Assembly: GCA_022827225.1 (NCBI GenBank)
Contig: JAJDTJ010000090.1
Coordinates: forward strand, 1 to 37,687
Source of the DNA: Candidatus Poribacteria bacterium
GTDB taxonomy: Bacteria; Poribacteria; WGA-4E; WGA-3G
Reading direction: 5' to 3'
DNA length: 37,687 nt
Positions 8,050 to 16,892 of the stretch are shown one piece after another (within the stretch, counting starts at the first letter, position 1; each line of letters begins with the position of its first letter). Below the pieces are notes generated by a model. That model was not told the DNA's origin. It saw only the letters and a list, made by a program, of their open reading frames with translations, and did no database searches. The position numbers and the translations under genes are program-made.

Positions 8050-9312
8050 ATGGAACAGAGACGAACAGGATTTGGAATCTTCGCCCGGCTTTCCGGAATG
8101 ATGTTCTTGCAGTTCGCCATATGGGGGGCATGGGCAGTGCTTATTGCCGGACACATGCAAAATATCGGATTCACGGGCACACAGATTAGTTACGTCTTTG
8201 GCACGACAGCTATCGGCTCCATCATTTCACCGATCATTGCAGGGTGGATTGCGGACCGTTTAATGCCAGCACAGATGTTCGCAGCGATTTCGCACTTACT
8301 CGGCGGAGTCTGCCTCCTTATCGCGTGGAAACAGACCTCCTTCCCGATGATGTGGGCATCAATCTTCCTACACGCTGTCCTGTATATGCCGACGATCGCA
8401 CTGACCAACGCAGTCGCTTTCCACCACATGGGGCAATCCGATAAATTCGGGAATATCCGCGTTTTCGGAACGCTCGGTTGGATTGCAATCAATTGGATAT
8501 TAAGCTGGTATCTCCGATATTGGGAAGGACGAGAACCGACGCTGCCACAGGTCGACGACTGTCTCCTTTTCGGTGCTGTGCTTTCATTCATTATGGCTGC
8601 CTACTGCCTGACCTTACCCAATACACCACCGAGCAAAGAGGCGAAGAATCCTTACGCCTTCCTTGAAGCCTTCTCCCTCGTCGCGAATCGAAACTTCGCC
8701 GTGCTTCTCATCATCTCTTTCGTTGTCGCGATTGAACTGCCTTTCTATTACAACTTGACATACCTCTTTCTCACTGAAGCAGAACACGGGGTTGGACTTG
8801 CGGGGAGTAGTGCTAATCTGGCGATGAGTCTCGGACAAGTCGCTGAAGTCTTGCTCATGATTCTCCTATTCCCCTGTCTACGGCGGTTCGGTATGCGGTT
8901 CACTATTTTTCTCGGCATTCTCGCCTGGCCCGTGCGATACGCTATCTTTGCGATTGGAGAGCCGGTATGGTTAGTCATCGGTGCACAAACACTGCACGGA
9001 ATCTGCTATTCCTTCTTCTTTGTTGGGGGTATGATTGCTGTGGAGCGATTGAGTCCACACGATATTCGGGCAAGTTCCCAAGCACTGCTCCTCTTTGTTA
9101 CAAACGGGTTCGGCATGCTCGTCGGACATATCGTCAGCGGTCGTATACATGAATACTTCGCTGACCCAGCAGGGGGACACGCCTGGGCAAAAATCTTTAT
9201 GGTACCTATCGTCATAACGGTTATCGCCGCGATCGCCTTTATCGTGTTGTTCAACGAGCAGAAATATCAAGCGGATGCAGCGGCTATAGAACAAGGCACG
9301 GTCAACGAATAA
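8050..9312 (+). CDS. MFS transporter, nucleoside:H+ symporter-like
   Basis: 420 aa with twelve predicted membrane helices. The N-terminus RLSGMMFLQFAIWGAWAV and the motif GWIADRLMPAQ (MFS loop 2-3), along with FGNIRVFGTLGWIAINW, are typical of the NupG/XapB nucleoside permease family in the inner membrane. The SD AAGGAG lies 9 nt before the ATG. It is 52 bp after the cysteine hydrolase and 12 bp before the DUF4838 gene. The real substrate could be a nucleoside or a sugar-like compound. Relatives in this type of genome are often found beside carbohydrate genes. Confidence 0.85.
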   Translation: MEQRRTGFGIFARLSGMMFLQFAIWGAWAVLIAGHMQNIGFTGTQISYVFGTTAIGSIISPIIAGWIADRLMPAQMFAAISHLLGGVCLLIAWKQTSFPMMWASIFLHAVLYMPTIALTNAVAFHHMGQSDKFGNIRVFGTLGWIAINWILSWYLRYWEGREPTLPQVDDCLLFGAVLSFIMAAYCLTLPNTPPSKEAKNPYAFLEAFSLVANRNFAVLLIISFVVAIELPFYYNLTYLFLTEAEHGVGLAGSSANLAMSLGQVAEVLLMILLFPCLRRFGMRFTIFLGILAWPVRYAIFAIGEPVWLVIGAQTLHGICYSFFFVGGMIAVERLSPHDIRASSQALLLFVTNGFGMLVGHIVSGRIHEYFADPAGGHAWAKIFMVPIVITVIAAIAFIVLFNEQKYQADAAAIEQGTVNE

Positions 9313-9324
9313 TTAGGAGGCATT

Positions 9325-11028
9325 ATGTCAACTCAGAAAACACTCACCTTTCACCCAGCTGGCGGCGATTTAGCGATCTCAGCGATGACGGATTGGCGTA
9401 TTACTGTTTCCGATGATGCGACCGCTTCTGAACAATACGCAGTAGAGGAGTTCCAAGCGTGGTTCAACCAAGCAACCGGATTGACATTACCACTTGTTGC
9501 AGTGCACGGAAACACTGATGCTAATCATACCGGACAGATCGCTATTTCAGGATTACCGAGGTTGGGAGATGAGGACATCCAAATCACGGTTGAGAGCGAA
9601 CAGGTCCACATCCAAGGCGGTATACCGCGCGGTGTTCTCTATGCCGTTTATCAGTTCCTTGAAGAATTCGTCGGCATTCGGTTTTTAATTGCCGACCACA
9701 CACATATTCCCGATGCGTCCGCATTGAAAGTCCCGTGCGGAAGTTACACCTATTCGCCCCCTTTTTCGTTCCGTTGGAGTTATTATCGAGAGAACTCGGA
9801 GAATCCGGCATTCGCAGCGAAGCGGAAAGTCAACACTGTCACGGATGCGGAGAACCTCGGCGGTAAGACCCAACAGCAGCTCATCAATCATTCATTCCAT
9901 GCGTTAGTGCCTTACGGTACCTACGGTGAAAGCCATCCGGAGTATTACGCACTCGTAGACGGAAAACGCGATACGAATACCCACGGCGGTGGCCCACAGC
10001 TCTGCGTGACGAATCCTGAAGTCATTGAAGTCGCTGCAGAAGCCGCGATCCAACAACTCACAGATCGTCCGGGAGCCGCCAATATCAGCGTGAGTCAAGC
10101 GGATACGGCAGCATATTGTCGATGTGAGACGTGCGAAACCCTTAACGAAGCGGAAGGTACACCGATGGGATCGCAGCTGACATTTGTCAATGCTGTCGCC
10201 GAACGTATTGAGGAAGCACACCCGCACGTCAAAGTCGGGACGTTGGCGTATTGGTATACCCGAAAACCGCCGAAAACGGTAAAGCCGCGGCACAACGTAC
10301 AGATACAACTCTGTAGTATTGAGTGTTGTACGCTCCACGCCATTGACAACCCAGATTGCGAGCAGAATCAAGCGTTTTGCGAAGATACCAACGCCTGGGG
10401 AAAAATCTGTGACGACATCTGGATCTGGAATTACAACACCAACTTCCGTTCTTATGATCTACCCTTCCCGAACCTACGGAGCATTCAACCGAATGTGCGT
10501 TATTTCCTGTACAACAACGCTAAAGGCGTGTTCATGCAGGCAAACGGCAACGGATTAACAGGCGAATTCTCCGACCTACGAAATTATCTGATCTCGCATC
10601 TTATCTGGGATCCGCACCTTGATGCGGATGCGCTCTTAAACGAATTTGTGAATCTCCACTATGAAGCCGCTGCACCACCGATTTTAGAATACATCGCCTT
10701 CCTCCATGACAACGTCGAAGCGAGAGGACTTCATCCGCGGTGTTTCCCAACACCGGAGGATGTCGGTTTAGATGCCGAGAGTGCACAGACCATTTTCGAC
10801 CACTTCCAACAAGCGTTAGCACTCGCCGAGAAACCAGAAATTCGAGAGCGTGTCGAAAAGGCTGCTATCCCTGCTTACAAAGCGGTGATCGTAACCGGTA
10901 GTGAGATGCCCCCCGAGAAACGACGCACACGCATTGACGAATATATCGCGCTATGCAAACGTTACAATATGTCGCACGCTGCAGAAACGCAGGCAGCGGA
11001 GACGTATTTTGAGGAACTTCGCGGTTGA
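9325..11028 (+). CDS. DUF4838-family glycoside-hydrolase-like protein
   Basis: 567 aa. The N-terminal domain (about 20-130) resembles the GH20/GH67-type accessory alpha/beta domain (QYAVEEFQAWFNQATG, GVLYAVYQFLEEFVGIRFL). The remainder matches the DUF4838 barrel, including FSFRWSYYRENSENPAF, a Cys-rich stretch around DTAAYCRCETCETLN and VQIQLCSIECCTLH. No signal peptide is present, so unless export uses another route it is cytoplasmic. Family members are thought to act on glycans, but the chemistry is unproven. The SD AGGAGG is 5 nt before the ATG. Spacing of 12 bp on both sides supports an operon with the transporter and the VWA protein. Confidence 0.82.
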   Translation: MSTQKTLTFHPAGGDLAISAMTDWRITVSDDATASEQYAVEEFQAWFNQATGLTLPLVAVHGNTDANHTGQIAISGLPRLGDEDIQITVESEQVHIQGGIPRGVLYAVYQFLEEFVGIRFLIADHTHIPDASALKVPCGSYTYSPPFSFRWSYYRENSENPAFAAKRKVNTVTDAENLGGKTQQQLINHSFHALVPYGTYGESHPEYYALVDGKRDTNTHGGGPQLCVTNPEVIEVAAEAAIQQLTDRPGAANISVSQADTAAYCRCETCETLNEAEGTPMGSQLTFVNAVAERIEEAHPHVKVGTLAYWYTRKPPKTVKPRHNVQIQLCSIECCTLHAIDNPDCEQNQAFCEDTNAWGKICDDIWIWNYNTNFRSYDLPFPNLRSIQPNVRYFLYNNAKGVFMQANGNGLTGEFSDLRNYLISHLIWDPHLDADALLNEFVNLHYEAAAPPILEYIAFLHDNVEARGLHPRCFPTPEDVGLDAESAQTIFDHFQQALALAEKPEIRERVEKAAIPAYKAVIVTGSEMPPEKRRTRIDEYIALCKRYNMSHAAETQAAETYFEELRG

Positions 11029-11040
11029 TAACTTCTAAAA

Positions 11041-13767
11041 ATGTTTGATTTTCAAGCGCCACTCTTCTTAATCCTACTCGCCGTCGCTCCGGTGCTGATT
11101 CTCGTGCAACGCAGGACACACCTCGGTACGACGAAGTGGCGAAAAAGTATCACCTTCTTCCTTAGAGGTACTGCCCTGCTATGTGCGATCTTCGCTTTGG
11201 CAAATCTCCACCGTACAGACAGGGAGCAGCGACTCGCAGTCCTGTTCGTGATTGATACGTCCGAAAGCATCTCCCCGTCGCAACACGAAGAAGCACTTAA
11301 GCAGATAAACACTGCTGTCGCTAAACTGAAACCTACCGATAGGTTCGGCATCATCGGTTTCGCAAGGGAAATCTCAATCTTCACAGAGATTCGACAGAAA
11401 CAGGATCAATCCTTGGAAAGTCCGTCTACGGGGGTACTCGAAACAATCGCGGAGCAGACGATACAGCGAGACGGTACCGATCTGATCACTGCACTTAAGC
11501 GTGCCATCGCACTGCTACCAGATGATTATCACCGTCGGATTGTCCTGTTTAGCGACGGGATCCATAACGCTGGCGGCATATCCATCGAAGACTATCTACC
11601 GCTCCTTTTAGCCAGCAATGTCGAAATCTTGACGATCCCGCTTGATACGCTCAAAGACGCTGTTCGAGTCGTACGGCTACAGGCACCTACCGAGATCCGT
11701 AAAGAACAACACTTCGAGATAGACGCACTCATCGAAACCGATGGCAGCATCCCAACATTGAATGCCACCCTCTATCATGAAGGCGCACCGATTGATGAAT
11801 TTGCCTGGACATTACCACCCGGAACACACCCCATGACCATAGATGTCCCACCTGTTTCAGAGGAGAAAAGCCATAGATATGAGCTGAGGCTCGAACCGAC
11901 CGATGAAATCCCTGAGAATAACCGAGGGTATGGCGTTGTGAAAGTCCAAGGCAAGCCGCGCGTCCTATATTTGGAATCTGAGCGCACGGAAAATGAAAAC
12001 ATAAAAACCGTCCTTGAAGAAAACGGATTCGACGTTAAAGTTAGAGCACCGACGGAGATGCCCACCGAACTCATCGAACTCAAACGCAGCGAGGTCTTGA
12101 TTCTGAGCAACGTTTCAGCGGACATATTCTCATCGGATCAGTTGCAAAACATCGAAAGCTATGTCCGGGACCTCGGACACGGGTTAGTCGTTATCGGGGG
12201 CGAGCACGCCTACGGACCAGGCGGTTATACCGATACCGCATTAGAACGTGTGCTCCCTGTAGAGATGACACCACGCGAACAGAAAGACACCGTTGCTGCT
12301 CTTTTTGTATTGGACACCTCCGGAAGTATGGCAAATTATGCCGGCGGACAGCGGCGTAAAATTGACCTTGCAATTGCTGGCATCCGTGCCGGCATCGAAA
12401 ATCTTGAAGATGATGATGTCGCCGGGCTCATCAGCTTTAGCGCAGGCAAGGATGCTCACGTCGTCTCATATCTCACATCTGATCGTGATGTATTACTTCA
12501 AGCCGTTGGAAAACTTAAACCGACAGGCGGAACAACATTGATGAAGGAGGCGATTGACAAGGCGCACGAAATCCTTGAAGCAGATGACGCTAAGCGGAAG
12601 CACATCATCCTTTTATCAGACGGTAAATCTGATGACGCGGCACCCGATTTTCTGAAGTTAGCCGAACAGGTTGCCGAGGCACGTATCAGTATCACGGCGA
12701 TAGCGATAGGCGACGCAAACAGAGAACTTCTCACGCAGTTGACAGAGACTGCCAACGGACATTTTGTCCCGGTTCAAAATCTACAGGAGCTACCGACAGT
12801 GTTGGCGGAAGCTGTCCGAGAGACACAAAGTTACATCGTTCAAGAACTGTTCCAACCTGTCATCGCGAATCCAAGGGCATCAGTCGTGGAGGGGCTCGGA
12901 ACATTATTGGAACTGTATGGTTACACTGCAACAACGGAAAAGGCGGTCGCGCAGGTTTTCATCCGTTCGCATAAAGGGGAACCTGTTCTCGCGGGTTGGA
13001 ATTTCGGATTGGGGAAATCGATCGCATGGACATCGGACGTCACGACCTGGGGAGAAAAATGGGTTCCGTGGAACAATTTCGGTAAATTTTGGGGGCAAGT
13101 TGTCAACTGGACGCTACCAGCGGCGGAAGCAGACGCAGACTTCGATCTCGTCTTATCGCTTCAACACGGTGTCGTCGAGGTACATATCGATGCGCGGAAT
13201 CCGTCGCAAGCGTCCTATAGGGTTCGTGTCGCTGGTCCGGGTGAAACGAACAGTGAGATTAAAATGCAACAGGTGACATCAACACGTTACAGTGGGACCT
13301 TTCAGATACGGGACAGTGGGTCTTATATCGTCACCGCACAACGCGAAGCCGACGAACAGATGCGCACCGAGGTATTATCAATTCCTTACCCGATAGAATA
13401 CGCTGAATTCGAGGTCAATACCGATCTCCTGAAAACGCTTGCCGCCGGCACCGCGGGTATCTATGAACCGACACCGACACAGATGGCAGCACCGGCAGGC
13501 GTTGCTATCGAAAAACAGGTCTCACTTGCGCAAGCGTTATTAGTTGCCGCCGCGCTCCTCTTTGTGTTGGAGATGATTCTCCGGCACTACAGCATAGCGA
13601 ATCGGCGCATCCCTGAATTTCTCGGGCGTTTGCGCGGGAAACCTACGGAAACACAAGTCGCAGGTACAACAACGCAAACCGAACATGTCAGAGAGGACAT
13701 AGCCTCGCCACAATCAACAGAGGCATCAATGACTCGGCTATTAGCTGCTAAGCGCCGTGCGCGTTAA
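11041..13767 (+). CDS. Large membrane protein with two VWA domains and an amidotransferase-like domain
   Basis: 908 aa. Two N-terminal membrane helices (about 5-20 and 36-54) resemble BatA-type proteins. VWA domain 1 (about 60-220) has MIDAS-like DTSES and LFSDGIHN. Residues about 300-410 form a GATase1-like domain (VLYLES, VLILSNVSADI, GHGLVVIGGEHAYGPGGY). VWA domain 2 (about 415-600) has DTSGS, GGTT and LLSDGKSDD. A beta-rich region and a C-terminal helix (about 820-845) are followed by a cytoplasmic tail. The layout fits the family of membrane VWA/glutamine-amidotransferase-like proteins (COG5426-like). It probably acts in periplasmic protein-protein assembly; no enzyme activity is evident. 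No SD is visible, and it starts 12 bp after the previous gene, so translation is probably coupled. Confidence 0.85.
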   Translation: MFDFQAPLFLILLAVAPVLILVQRRTHLGTTKWRKSITFFLRGTALLCAIFALANLHRTDREQRLAVLFVIDTSESISPSQHEEALKQINTAVAKLKPTDRFGIIGFAREISIFTEIRQKQDQSLESPSTGVLETIAEQTIQRDGTDLITALKRAIALLPDDYHRRIVLFSDGIHNAGGISIEDYLPLLLASNVEILTIPLDTLKDAVRVVRLQAPTEIRKEQHFEIDALIETDGSIPTLNATLYHEGAPIDEFAWTLPPGTHPMTIDVPPVSEEKSHRYELRLEPTDEIPENNRGYGVVKVQGKPRVLYLESERTENENIKTVLEENGFDVKVRAPTEMPTELIELKRSEVLILSNVSADIFSSDQLQNIESYVRDLGHGLVVIGGEHAYGPGGYTDTALERVLPVEMTPREQKDTVAALFVLDTSGSMANYAGGQRRKIDLAIAGIRAGIENLEDDDVAGLISFSAGKDAHVVSYLTSDRDVLLQAVGKLKPTGGTTLMKEAIDKAHEILEADDAKRKHIILLSDGKSDDAAPDFLKLAEQVAEARISITAIAIGDANRELLTQLTETANGHFVPVQNLQELPTVLAEAVRETQSYIVQELFQPVIANPRASVVEGLGTLLELYGYTATTEKAVAQVFIRSHKGEPVLAGWNFGLGKSIAWTSDVTTWGEKWVPWNNFGKFWGQVVNWTLPAAEADADFDLVLSLQHGVVEVHIDARNPSQASYRVRVAGPGETNSEIKMQQVTSTRYSGTFQIRDSGSYIVTAQREADEQMRTEVLSIPYPIEYAEFEVNTDLLKTLAAGTAGIYEPTPTQMAAPAGVAIEKQVSLAQALLVAAALLFVLEMILRHYSIANRRIPEFLGRLRGKPTETQVAGTTTQTEHVREDIASPQSTEASMTRLLAAKRRAR

Positions 13768-13833
13768 TGGTGTAGGTTTTTCTCTGGAGAATTGAACGTT
13801 TGGATAGAACTGAATTACACTTGGAATCAGTTT

Positions 13834-14574
13834 TCAAGACGTGGTATTTGCTGAGTTGAATTTAACAATTTCCTCCCAAAGCATGTTACCTTCAGCATCA
13901 CAAAATTTACCGAAGAACTCAGCGGTAAACCTATTGATAGTCTTATCGTATTCTTGCGTAAACTGTTCATTTTTTGCTTTCGCTTGATGGCCCAGAGGTT
14001 CAATTATGTCGGTGTACAGATTGTCATCACCTGAAATAAATTCCCAAAATTTCTGTCCGCACAGCTTCAGATAGTCTCCTTTATCTGGCTTCCGATCTTT
14101 TCCATAGCAGCAACCGTTAACAGCAACAACATTCGTCGACGATATATTTGTTCTGAGTATTCGTTTCGCTTTCCTAAAATTGTCTCGTAGTTTCGCGACT
14201 TGGCTGCTATTACCCCAATTGGGTCCAGATTTTATTGACACAATGTATCTTATATTATCCTTTTCAAACTCTAAATCAATTCCTTCTGCTGAAGATTTCT
14301 GCCCGCCGTATACGTGCGCACAAATAAAAATGGCAAGCTCCTCCAAAAACCCACCAAAAATGCCTTCCTCTTGTGAAGATAGAAAAGCGTCTAAGATTGT
14401 CTTTACAAAATCTTGTGCTGTATTAATGTTTTTTGCTTTGAATAGATACGGATTTTTTCGCCTGATAACATCCAGCAGTCTTAGTTTCTGGAGACTATCT
14501 AACCTTTTCTGGTGAAAGGTTTGGATGTTTGCTGCAACATAATCAGTGATTTCTCGTTGTGTAATGGGTTTCAT
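13834..14574 (-). CDS. Type II restriction endonuclease, PmeII-like
   Basis: About 246 aa from the ATG at 14574 (the open frame extends to 14661). The sequence carries TFHQKRLDSLQKLRLLDV, RKNPYLFKAKNI, GIDLEFEKDNIRYIVSIKSG and VVAVNGCCYGKDRKPDKGD, which I recognise as the PmeII-type restriction endonuclease family. GIDLEF...YIVSIKSG supplies a D...xIK site of the PD-(D/E)XK type. It would cut unmodified foreign DNA at the site protected by the adjacent methyltransferase. The start overlaps the 3' end of the methyltransferase gene by 32 bp, placing the endonuclease second in the operon. The gene is visibly more AT-rich than its neighbours, consistent with transfer. Confidence 0.85.
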   Translation of the reverse strand: MKPITQREITDYVAANIQTFHQKRLDSLQKLRLLDVIRRKNPYLFKAKNINTAQDFVKTILDAFLSSQEEGIFGGFLEELAIFICAHVYGGQKSSAEGIDLEFEKDNIRYIVSIKSGPNWGNSSQVAKLRDNFRKAKRILRTNISSTNVVAVNGCCYGKDRKPDKGDYLKLCGQKFWEFISGDDNLYTDIIEPLGHQAKAKNEQFTQEYDKTINRFTAEFFGKFCDAEGNMLWEEIVKFNSANTTS

Positions 14575-15412
14575 CTTGTGTCTCTTCAAACAACAGATAT
14601 TGTGTCGGTTTGATGTTCTCTTTCGCCAATTGGTAATAATCGGGTAAAATTTCAATACCAACGGAATCCCGCTTTAACGTTTGAGCGACCTGACACGTCG
14701 TACCGGAACCGGCAAACGGATCAAGCACCCAATCGTTTTCTTTCGTGAACAATTTGATAAACCATTCGGGCAACGCTTTCGGAAAAACAGCACTGTGTTT
14801 TCGATTCCCCGTCTCCGTTGCTAAGTGCAAAACGTTTGTTGGATACGCCATCTTTCGGTCTAACCAATTCGAGACGTTTTTACCGAACCCGCTGCCAACT
14901 TTCGATGTATCCCGAATCTGGTCTGTTTCGCTGAGTTTCTTTAGTCTCTTCTCTGCCCAGTCACCCATGGGTACCATAACCGCCTCTTGATACATATTGA
15001 ACTTTCTACTTTTATTAAATTGTAAACATCTTTCCCAAGCATCTCTGAACCGGTTTGGCCATTTGCCCGGATAGCAGTTTTTCTTGTGCCAGACGAATTC
15101 TTCTGTCCACAACCACCCCTGCCTTTTCATCTCGAGTATCAATTCAATAACATAGGTATGCCGTTCGCCGTCAACAGCCTGCTCTTTGATGTTTAGGATG
15201 AATGTGCCGGACGGCTTGAGTACCCTTAAGAACGCTTCAGCGCGAGGCATAAACCAATCAACATATTCGTTAGGACTAATCCCACCGTACGTTTTGGATC
15301 GACGATCGGCGTACGGTGGAGAAGTCATAATCAGATCAAATGAATTGGTGTCAAAATGGGTGAGTACCTCTAAGCAATCCCCAAGATAAAAATCTGTTTT
15401 TATTTCTGACAT
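14543..15412 (-). CDS. DNA methyltransferase (N4-cytosine/N6-adenine, beta-type) of the restriction-modification pair
   Basis: 289 aa. Motif IV TSPPY (residues 30-34) is near the N-terminus and the AdoMet-binding motif I (VLDPFAGSGTTC) is near the C-terminus, the order seen in beta-group enzymes of the N4/N6 methylase family. The TSPPY form is most common in N4-cytosine enzymes, but the base is not certain. The segment between (about 60-200) is the probable target-recognition region. It is transcribed ahead of the endonuclease, so the host is modified first. The gene lies immediately beyond the 3' end of tRNA-Ile. A weak AGG is the only SD seen. The intergenic stretch 15413-15572 holds nothing else I can identify. 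Confidence 0.9.
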   Translation of the reverse strand: MSEIKTDFYLGDCLEVLTHFDTNSFDLIMTSPPYADRRSKTYGGISPNEYVDWFMPRAEAFLRVLKPSGTFILNIKEQAVDGERHTYVIELILEMKRQGWLWTEEFVWHKKNCYPGKWPNRFRDAWERCLQFNKSRKFNMYQEAVMVPMGDWAEKRLKKLSETDQIRDTSKVGSGFGKNVSNWLDRKMAYPTNVLHLATETGNRKHSAVFPKALPEWFIKLFTKENDWVLDPFAGSGTTCQVAQTLKRDSVGIEILPDYYQLAKENIKPTQYLLFEETQDETHYTTRNH

Positions 15413-15572
15413 TTGGTGATCAACCTTTGTGTAACAGGCAAATATTTTCGCAATAGAATAGTAACGGCATTGCTAAAAAAACAGAGATGTAATGCTGTTC
15501 CGTTGAAAGTAACTAATCTTAGGATACCATATTTACCGAAAGAAATCAAGGGGAGAAAAAAAATAGAGGTGA

Positions 15573-15646
<74 letters not shown>

Positions 15647-15701
15647 ACCAGGGGAATTTTGGAGTGGGGTCCACGAAAGAACAACTCCAAACGTAATGTT
15701 A

Positions 15702-15730
15702 ATTATACATCTCAAAAAACGGTTTGTCAA
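15702..15730 (-). promoter_or_regulatory. Consensus sigma-70 promoter of tRNA-Ile
   Basis: On the minus strand, TTGACA (15730-15725), a 17-bp spacer and TATAAT (15707-15702) precede the tRNA 5' end at 15646 by about 55 nt. Both boxes are perfect consensus matches. Confidence 0.85.
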
Positions 15731-15879
15731 ATTAATTCGGAAAAAATAGGAGGGTTAGCACTGTGGGTAAAACACGTTCCAGCATCACAGTGATTGCTTA
15801 GCATCCGGTTTTAATGACACCTCTCCTATCTCCAATTTCTGAATCTTGTCCCTGCACCCAAGCCTTATTTTCCATTCCT

Positions 15880-15918
15880 GATTAACTGCTGACAACTGAT
15901 TGCTGACGACTGATTGCC
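15880..15918. repeat. Dispersed CTGACAACTGATTG array
   Basis: CTGCTGACAACTGATTGC followed by TGACGACTGATTGCC gives two to three degenerate 14-15-bp units in the 482-bp gap between tRNA-Ile and the aldolase gene. The reverse-complement form of this sequence appears inside recD2 (20591-20620). The rest of the gap holds the two promoters annotated here and nothing else identified. Confidence 0.65.
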
Positions 15919-15938
15919 TTCTACAATCCACAAATCCG

Positions 15939-15967
15939 TTGACAGAAAGTCGTTTTTAGAGTATAAT
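15939..15967 (+). promoter_or_regulatory. Perfect sigma-70 promoter upstream of the aldolase gene
   Basis: TTGACA (15939-15944), a 17-bp spacer and TATAAT (15962-15967) are followed by TATAAAGG. The start would be near 15975, giving a leader of about 155 nt. That leader contains an AATAGC/GCTATT stem-loop (about 16012-16034) that might affect translation or attenuation. Confidence 0.8.
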
Positions 15968-16128
15968 TATAAAGGCTCAGTTTCGGATATACAGTACCTG
16001 CCTCGGTTTCAGAATAGCATTTCGCTACGCTATTTGTATTTATAGGCACCCAAACCAACGCGCAGACCGCAAACACGATTTAGCAGCAAACTTGGCTTAC
16101 AAGCTGTACCAGAAAAGCGAGGATGATC

Positions 16129-16836
16129 ATGTCGGCAGCAAACTTAAAACAGCGAATCCACAACGGAGAACACGTCTATGGGGCTAACGTCTCTATGGCA
16201 ATATCCCGCGACGCACTCGTTGCAAGAGTCGAAGAAGGCGGCTACGATTTTGTTGCCGTCGATAGTCAGCACTCACCATACAACGAAGATCGGCTCGTTG
16301 CTTTCTGCAATATGGCAAATGAACTCGGTATCCCGGTCAACTTTCGGATTAAACACACCCGAAACGCCTATCTCATCGGGAATTACCTCGACCTCGGTCC
16401 CACCGGTATCGAAGTGCCGCAAGTCGAATTAGACGAAACAGTGAACGAGGCAGTCGCTGCTTTCTACTACCCGCAGCAAGGCATCCGGAGTTGGGGGGGT
16501 GCCGCTCGCGTAAATTCCGCAGGCAAAGAGCGGCTCGAATACGCCGAATGGTGGAATAACAACGGAATCCTCTGGATGCAGATCGAATCCATAGAAGCCG
16601 TCACACACGCGCGACACCTTGCTAAGCCGGGGGTTGATTGTCTCTCTTTCGGGCCCGCTGATCTGACTTTTAGCATGGAGGGACACCCAAATCACGCCCT
16701 ACAGACTGTAGATGCTTGTGTCGAATACGTCGCGAAAGCCTTAGACGGAACGACAACGACTGTCTGCTTCAGAAACGGTAACCCCAGTACACGCCAAAAA
16801 TACGCAGATATGGGTGTTACCGTCTTTTTAGAATAA
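16129..16836 (+). CDS. HpcH/HpaI-family aldolase
   Basis: 235 aa, a TIM-barrel class II aldolase of the HpcH/HpaI family. Visible active-site elements are FVAVDSQHSPY (His), FRIKHT at the usual Arg position, WMQIESIEA (metal-binding Glu), and SFGPADLTFSMEG (metal-binding Asp). Members cleave 2-keto-3-deoxy sugar acids or 4-hydroxy-2-keto acids to pyruvate plus an aldehyde. The second ATG (16129) is favoured because GCGAGGA is well spaced from it; the ATG at 16123 overlaps that SD. The enolase-superfamily dehydratase at 23865 makes the class of substrate this aldolase uses, so they may share a pathway (inference). Confidence 0.87.
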   Translation: MSAANLKQRIHNGEHVYGANVSMAISRDALVARVEEGGYDFVAVDSQHSPYNEDRLVAFCNMANELGIPVNFRIKHTRNAYLIGNYLDLGPTGIEVPQVELDETVNEAVAAFYYPQQGIRSWGGAARVNSAGKERLEYAEWWNNNGILWMQIESIEAVTHARHLAKPGVDCLSFGPADLTFSMEGHPNHALQTVDACVEYVAKALDGTTTTVCFRNGNPSTRQKYADMGVTVFLE

Positions 16837-16852
16837 TACGGATACTCTATAT

Positions 16853-16884
16853 TACTGAAAACCGACAACTGATAACTGATAACC
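16853..16884. repeat. CCGACAACTGATAACTGATAA array
   Basis: Degenerate tandem 10-mers (ACTGAAAACC, GACAACTGAT, AACTGATAAC) fill the 56-bp gap between the aldolase and the next gene, ending 8 nt before that gene's ATG and leaving no room for a normal SD. Confidence 0.7.
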
Positions 16885-16892
16885 CTTAAAAA

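Noticed and set aside
8971..9294. Minus-strand ORFs opposite the MFS gene
   Set aside because: They overlap a clearly coding transporter and show no independent start signal or domain.
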